DNA of 10,366 nt from the NCBI GenBank assembly GCA_947629295.1, contig CANRDH010000042.1, forward strand, positions 1 through 10,366. Reading direction: 5' to 3'. This DNA comes from an uncultured Clostridia bacterium. Lineage in GTDB: Bacteria; Bacillota; Clostridia; Oscillospirales; Acutalibacteraceae. This document shows positions 6,730-10,366 of this stretch, one piece after another (position 1 is the first letter of the stretch; each line of letters opens with the position of its first letter). Both the position numbers and the translations under genes were made by a program. The notes below the pieces were generated by a model that ran no database searches, was not told the DNA's origin, and saw only the letters and a program-made list of their open reading frames with translations.

Positions 6730-7416
6730 TTATGCTGCTGACGATGCCGAGCTTCCCGAAGAATCGGAAGCTCCGGAAGAACCGGAAGCAATCGCCTGAT
6801 TCTTTGTCATATCAAAGAAGTACAACTGTATCTCGAGTGATGTAACATAAAGTTTGTCAGCGCTCGCAACGGATTGCTGTGAAACATCATTACCTTTTTC
6901 AGATTCCTCTTGCTCGGACACTGCTATTTTACTTACAAAATATGAACCGTCGGATTCGGATTCAAAATATTTGAGTGTTTCAATAAGCTTCTTCTCCGTT
7001 GAAATAAAGGAAAATTTTATTGTTGTTACATAGAGGGGGTCGCCGGTGGCCGACACTCTGCCCTCGCTGTCCGGCCTTCTTTCATTGATAGAAAGGCTTG
7101 ACAAATCATAATCAAGATCCTTAAGCATATCTCTTATATCGTCCGCCGTTTTATCAGCATTGATGGTGAGGGCTTTATTCTTTTCCTCACATTCCTTTTT
7201 CATCGAAACTATGCTTGCCTGGACCTCTTTGGAACGTGCAAGATAATCCTTATAAATTTTTATCTGTGCGTCAGCAGATGCATGATCCGAATTATATTTG
7301 TCTATTTTCTGATTAAACGGTATCTGAACTAAGATCAGGAAGAGGATACATGCCACCAGAATAATTAAAAGTACCCATACAAACTTAGGTATTGTAAACG
7401 ACTGTTTTTTATCCAT
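6730..7416 (-). CDS. pilO: PilO-like alignment-complex protein with Ser-rich tail
   Basis: A 228-residue bitopic membrane protein. A short cytoplasmic N-terminus (1-10) precedes one membrane helix (about 11-32), a charged coiled-coil-like stretch (about 35-85) and an alpha/beta region (about 90-204) with the layout of the PilO ferredoxin-like domain. The last 20 residues are a low-complexity Ser/Gly/Ala tail (about 209-228). In known T4P, PilO pairs with PilN on the outer face of the cytoplasmic membrane. The position directly after the PilM-PilN gene supports this call more than sequence alone does. The ATG has GGAGG with 9-base spacing (plus-strand 7426-7430), only 25 bases after pilMN. No cysteine pair or export signal is seen. 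It could also be called a GspM-like protein; PilT in the same operon favours PilO. Confidence 0.82.
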   Translation of the reverse strand: MDKKQSFTIPKFVWVLLIILVACILFLILVQIPFNQKIDKYNSDHASADAQIKIYKDYLARSKEVQASIVSMKKECEEKNKALTINADKTADDIRDMLKDLDYDLSSLSINERRPDSEGRVSATGDPLYVTTIKFSFISTEKKLIETLKYFESESDGSYFVSKIAVSEQEESEKGNDVSQQSVASADKLYVTSLEIQLYFFDMTKNQAIASGSSGASDSSGSSASSAA

Positions 7417-7441
7417 TTTAATTTACCTCCGTCGAGTTATA

Positions 7442-9253
7442 TCAGGCATTACTGCTGTCGGAACTTGCACCTGACGCATCGCTGCTTTCCGTGCTTGATG
7501 CCTCGCCTGAGCCTGTATCACCGGAACTTGCAGAATCATTATTATCAGTCTCGGCAGCCGCTTCTTCGGCAGCAAGTATAGTTTCTTCCGTTACATCAAG
7601 TGTCAGTTTTACTCTTAATCTCTGCAGCGGATTCGTTCCTGACGATGCTTGATCGACAACCGTACTCATGGACATACTGTCCTCAGGTTTAAAATAGCCT
7701 GTATCAACAAGCTCATTCTTGAATTTAACGAATGTATCAAGATTGTCAATATCAACGCTTGTTGAAATTGCGTGCTTTTCGCTGTCTATATTAAACGCCG
7801 TGCAGGCTACGACCTTATCTCTTACCTGAGCCAAAAACTCAGTAGTCACATCAGCGGATTTGAGGCTTGTATCGGGCAGCATTGCAAGGTTGGTTTTGAC
7901 ATTGGCAAGCTGATTTGTCCAGAACTTCTCATCTTCGATAAGATGTATTGCCGGTACATAGTTTGGATCCTGGAGCTGCTCATTGTCGCTTTTTTCACGC
8001 AAGGCAAGTGCTCCCCACCATCCGAGTACCGCAATCATCCATATAGCCGCTGCAACTCCGACGCCGACAGTAATCATCTTGCCGATTTTGCTTGTACTTT
8101 CATTAGCCATTGTGGTCAGGATATTAGTTTCGCCCATGAGGAGGTTAGCCTCTGCAGGCGGCATTGTAAGCACACCGTTGAGTGTTATAAACGAGGTAGT
8201 GTCGTAATTTTTCTCCGACGCCGCAGAATCCGAAACAGGCGGCAGACTTCCGCCCGAGAACAGTCTTGTAACATTCTCCAACGGAGCAGTAAGTCCAATC
8301 TGGCGGCAATAGTTGTTAAGGTTCTGCAGCTTTGCAAGTGAATCTATAAGTACGATTTCATCAACGTCAACACGGTTTGTAGACATAACCAACTGGATAT
8401 TTCTGACAACCTCCTGTGCCGCCGTATCAAGCATCATCTTTACCTGTTTACTGGTATTGGCAGATTTACACCTGCTGCACAAACCGAGACCCTCCTGACG
8501 GATAAGGTCGATTGCTCCGAGCTTACTCATGCCGAATTCAAGGGAGAACAATTCTGCTATATCCTCAAGAACGCTTGAATATGACTGTTGGAAAATCGGT
8601 GCGCCGTTATGTAACAAAACAACGCGCGTAGCGGCAAAATCTATACTTATAACTGCAACAACTCTCGTAGCCGAGTTAATATCTGATTTAGCAGTATAAA
8701 GCATACCGGCAATGGGCGGAACGATTTTCACAACATTAATACCCTCATTCAAAAAAGCCGCTCTCAGATCTGTAAGGATAGATGTTTTTATAGCAAACAA
8801 TGAGGCGGAAATTTCTCTGCCTTTATTTTGTTTACCATATTGCTGACCGTATTCAAAATTAAGGACGGTATAATTTTCCACATCCTGATGAAGAACCTTT
8901 TCGGCCTCTACTCTTGCGAAAGTCGGAAGGAGCTTTTCCTTTGCGGGAGCATGCTTATACTCCTTGGTGATAACTACATCCTCATCCTCTATGCAGATAA
9001 AGACATCGCCAAGAACTATACTTGCGCTCTCTGCGCAGCGTTTAACAAAGGCTGCGAGCTCCTCCGCCTTCTCATAGGGGTGATCCTTAAGAGAATCATT
9101 CAGCTCGAAGATTTGGGGAACGGAAAATGTTGAAGCCAATGAAGGCCTTTTGTTTTTTACTGCAAATCCGCTGCCCTCGGGCTTATCATATTTAGCCGGG
9201 GTAAGGATCAGAAGACCTCTGGTCAATTGCAGTATTGTAGCTGTCGTTTCCAT
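7442..9253 (-). CDS. PilM-PilN fusion protein (actin-like domain plus membrane and outer domain)
   Basis: A 603-residue protein from the ATG at 9251-9253. Residues 1-about 365 resemble PilM, an actin/FtsA-like cytoplasmic protein: VVAVISIDFAATRVVLLHNG (198-217) matches the second phosphate-binding region and VDEIVLIDSLAKLQNL (297-312) the adenosine-binding region, though with Asp-Ser where Gly-Gly is usual. A CxxC (C259, C262) lies between them. Then EANLLMG (368-374) resembles the INLLP motif with which separate PilN docks on PilM, followed by a membrane helix (about 391-418), a PilN-like outer domain (about 419-560) and a Ser/Gly/Asp/Ala-rich tail (about 571-603). So it combines two proteins that are normally separate. 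The frame stays open upstream to a TTG at 9418, but those 55 codons are Cys-rich, lack an RBS and have no pilus-like sequence; the upstream segment also has a plausible promoter. The ATG itself has a weak RBS. It is the first gene of the machinery operon. Confidence 0.85.
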   Translation of the reverse strand: METTATILQLTRGLLILTPAKYDKPEGSGFAVKNKRPSLASTFSVPQIFELNDSLKDHPYEKAEELAAFVKRCAESASIVLGDVFICIEDEDVVITKEYKHAPAKEKLLPTFARVEAEKVLHQDVENYTVLNFEYGQQYGKQNKGREISASLFAIKTSILTDLRAAFLNEGINVVKIVPPIAGMLYTAKSDINSATRVVAVISIDFAATRVVLLHNGAPIFQQSYSSVLEDIAELFSLEFGMSKLGAIDLIRQEGLGLCSRCKSANTSKQVKMMLDTAAQEVVRNIQLVMSTNRVDVDEIVLIDSLAKLQNLNNYCRQIGLTAPLENVTRLFSGGSLPPVSDSAASEKNYDTTSFITLNGVLTMPPAEANLLMGETNILTTMANESTSKIGKMITVGVGVAAAIWMIAVLGWWGALALREKSDNEQLQDPNYVPAIHLIEDEKFWTNQLANVKTNLAMLPDTSLKSADVTTEFLAQVRDKVVACTAFNIDSEKHAISTSVDIDNLDTFVKFKNELVDTGYFKPEDSMSMSTVVDQASSGTNPLQRLRVKLTLDVTEETILAAEEAAAETDNNDSASSGDTGSGEASSTESSDASGASSDSSNA

Positions 9254-9383
9254 AAATACACCACACTCATAAAAAATTTTTCTAACTGCACGGACAATCT
9301 CATGGGTACAAACCACAAAACCCATCGGTCGAACTTTGACCTTTGGGTTATTTGTACAATGGTCCCTCAGTTGGAATATCCTT
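9254..9383 (-). promoter_or_regulatory. Structured 5' leader of the pilus machinery operon (putative)
   Basis: Minus-strand RNA from here could fold into a nested hairpin (9306-9357). Its parts are a 7-bp outer stem GUACAAA/UUUGUAC (9351-9357 with 9306-9312), then ACCC/GGGU (9345-9348 with 9320-9323), then GGUC/GACC (9338-9341 with 9327-9330) around a 7-base loop, with a symmetric 3x3 internal loop between the last two. An alternative 6-bp stem AUGGGU/ACCCAU (9320-9325 with 9302-9307) uses the same bases and excludes the first fold. I do not recognise a known riboswitch class; no GEMM-type cyclic di-GMP core is seen. Confidence 0.35.
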
Positions 9384-9389
9384 TTTATT

Positions 9390-9418
9390 AGTTTATCACA
9401 AAAAAGACAAAAAGCCAA
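9390..9418 (-). promoter_or_regulatory. Candidate proximal promoter of the pilus machinery operon
   Basis: On the minus strand, TTGGCT (9413-9418) lies 17 bases from TAAACT (9390-9395); an overlapping extended -10 reading is TGTGATAAA. Each box matches 4 of 6 consensus bases. It would give a leader of about 130 bases before the pilMN ATG. A second candidate lies at 9494-9522. Confidence 0.4.
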
Positions 9419-9445
9419 TCATTTTTTTATAAATAATATATATTT

Positions 9446-9474
9446 ATGCATATCGTTTAATTTACCATGCATAT
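9446..9474. repeat. Direct repeat ATGCATAT with 21-bp period (candidate operator)
   Basis: The octamer ATGCATAT occurs at 9446-9453 and 9467-9474, exactly 21 bp apart, about two helical turns, so both copies face the same side of DNA. Each contains the palindrome ATGCAT. The pair sits 28 bases upstream of the proximal promoter and downstream of the distal candidate, a plausible site for a regulator. The 13 bases between include TTTAATTTA. Confidence 0.45.
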
Positions 9475-9545
9475 TTTTGGCATAATGCACTAAACTTTAC
9501 GATTTTTCTTGTATGTTGTAAATAATTAAAAATTTTTCGAAGCAA
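9462..9545 (-). CDS. Doubtful 27-codon frame behind an orphan Shine-Dalgarno
   Basis: A strong ribosome binding site (AGGGAGGTGAG, core GGAGG at 9560-9564) follows the stop of the surface-protein gene, but no ATG lies at a normal distance. The nearest usable start is a TTG (9543-9545), 14 bases downstream, opening a frame for a basic 27-residue peptide (starting MLRKIFNYLQHTRK) that ends at TAA 9462-9464. The spacing is long and the frame overlaps the ATGCATAT repeat, so it could equally be a gene remnant. I do not recognise the peptide. Confidence 0.2.
   Translation of the reverse strand: MLRKIFNYLQHTRKIVKFSALCQKYAW
9494..9522 (-). promoter_or_regulatory. Candidate distal promoter of the pilus machinery operon
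   Basis: TTTACA (9517-9522; 5 of 6 matches) and TAAAGT (9494-9499; 4 of 6) are separated by 17 bases on the minus strand. Transcription would start near 9487, placing the ATGCATAT repeats just inside the transcript, where a bound repressor could block it. AT-richness makes false positives likely. Confidence 0.35.
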
Positions 9546-9585
9546 AATTAAATTTCTCACCTCCCTAAGAATGTATCGCAGCGAA

Positions 9586-10366
9586 CTAATTTTCTGCTTT
9601 GCTCTTTCTGTTTTTCTTGATAAGAATAACAAATGCAATGCCCGAAACAATCATAACTGCGGCATACAGCAGAGGCCGGCTCTGATCTCCTGTGAGGAAT
9701 GTATAAAAATTTTCGCCGTTCCACGAACCTCCGTTGGAGTCGTCTGCGTCTGTACTGCTGCCCTGCGCACTGAATACCCATTTCACAAGTGCTAAAAGAT
9801 TGCTGCATTTATCGTCCATATCTGTATCAATATACAGACTGACATTGAGATATTTGACCTCCCCGGGTAAAAACGTACCGAGGCTTATCGGGTATTTCAT
9901 GGAATCCGTTCCCACAGAGTCAATATCCGTATTGCCGTAAACAGGACCGGAATATATCAGTGTGCCGTATTGGTCTGTAATATTTATTGTGGCATATTTA
10001 TGCAGCAAATCAATTATACTTTTATAATTATTCTTTGTCGCATAGCTTTGCTCTGTATATTCAGCAGAAAGGAAAATCTCGGTTTTCCTGCTCCAGTTAT
10101 TGGTTAAGGATATCAACTGACTGCGGCAATCGCCGCGGACGAGGTTTTTAAATTCAGAGAACAGGTCGCCGCCGTTTGTTGTAAATGCAAAGCCGTCTGT
10201 CGGGTTATTGAACTCAACGGTCGTCATTATCGGGATATGCTCTGTTCCCTTATAGGTAAGACCGAGCTCGGCAAATGACGTACCCCAATATGAAAGACCG
10301 TGATATTCAGCCTGCACCATTTCCATTCGCACTATAATATCGGCATTTTTATTTTTATATTTTCCG
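9586..10366 (-). CDS. Partial membrane-anchored surface protein, TasA/camelysin-like beta domain
   Basis: The frame is open to the window edge, so the 5' part is missing; the GTG at 10330-10332 is probably internal. Of 259 visible residues, most are beta-rich and Ser/Thr/Asn-rich. Three stretches resemble secreted SipW-dependent (TasA/camelysin-like) proteins of Clostridia: NLVRGD (74-79) followed by an NN-type repeat strand, LGTFLPGE (162-169), and VKWVFSAQ (194-201). The C-terminus has a Gly/Ser/Asp linker, TGD (225-227), a hydrophobic helix (232-249) and a KKNRKSK tail (250-256). That is the layout of a wall-sorting signal, but the Leu-Pro of LPxTG is missing, so plain membrane anchoring is likely. 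It is on the same strand as the pilus operon but separated by 332 bases and candidate promoters, so a functional link is unproven. The family call is by resemblance only. Confidence 0.55.
   Translation of the reverse strand, partial: GKYKNKNADIIVRMEMVQAEYHGLSYWGTSFAELGLTYKGTEHIPIMTTVEFNNPTDGFAFTTNGGDLFSEFKNLVRGDCRSQLISLTNNWSRKTEIFLSAEYTEQSYATKNNYKSIIDLLHKYATINITDQYGTLIYSGPVYGNTDIDSVGTDSMKYPISLGTFLPGEVKYLNVSLYIDTDMDDKCSNLLALVKWVFSAQGSSTDADDSNGGSWNGENFYTFLTGDQSRPLLYAAVMIVSGIAFVILIKKNRKSKAEN

Noticed and set aside
7772..8341. Plus-strand open frame of 189 codons inside pilMN
   Set aside because: Antisense to well-supported coding sequence, no domain or ribosome binding site.
9254..9418. N-terminal extension of PilMN starting at TTG 9418
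   Set aside because: No Shine-Dalgarno upstream, 55 Cys-rich codons with no PilM-like sequence, and overlap with a promoter-like element. Kept only as an alternative start.
9254..9585. Cyclic di-GMP (GEMM) riboswitch upstream of the pilus operon
   Set aside because: Looked for because such switches control pilus genes in Clostridia, but the conserved core and receptor elements of class I and class II were not found by eye.

Overview
The window is almost entirely one minus-strand type IV pilus (T4P) biogenesis locus. The proteins look like those of a Gram-positive Clostridia-type bacterium: moderately low GC, strong GGAGG-type ribosome binding sites, no PilP/PilQ-type outer-membrane components, and an upstream surface protein of the TasA/camelysin-like kind with a C-terminal membrane anchor. 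Oscillospiraceae/Ruminococcus is my best guess from the feel of the proteins; it is an inference, not something the DNA proves.

Layout in the direction of transcription (right to left): (1) 10366-9586, the 3' part of a secreted, membrane-anchored beta-rich protein that runs off the window; (2) 9585-9254, an AT-rich regulatory region with two candidate promoters, a 21-bp-period ATGCATAT direct repeat, an orphan Shine-Dalgarno sequence and a leader able to fold in two mutually exclusive ways; (3) 9253-2901, a tight operon encoding a PilM-PilN fusion, a PilO-like protein, prepilin peptidase (PilD), extension ATPase (PilB), retraction ATPase (PilT) and platform protein (PilC); (4) 2900-1402, the rest of pilC and then a 263-bp intergenic region holding a strong hairpin and a good sigma-A-type promoter; (5) 1401-61, two prepilin-like genes with class III leader peptides; (6) 42-1, a rho-independent terminator.

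How it fits together: prepilins (two here, perhaps more elsewhere) would be cleaved by PilD, extracted and polymerised by PilB acting through PilC, and retracted by PilT. The PilM-PilN fusion with PilO would form the cytoplasm-to-membrane alignment subcomplex. Having PilT as well as PilB argues for a dynamic pilus rather than a type II secretion system or a pure DNA-uptake pseudopilus. The prepilin pair has its own promoter and terminator, so subunit supply can be set separately from machinery.

The most unusual points are the single-chain PilM-PilN, matching Ser/Gly/Ala/Asp-rich tails on PilMN and PilO, a long acidic insertion in a PilD that lacks the usual N-terminal cysteine tetrad, and the structured upstream region of the machinery operon. 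I see no tRNA, rRNA, CRISPR array, insertion sequence or convincing plus-strand gene.
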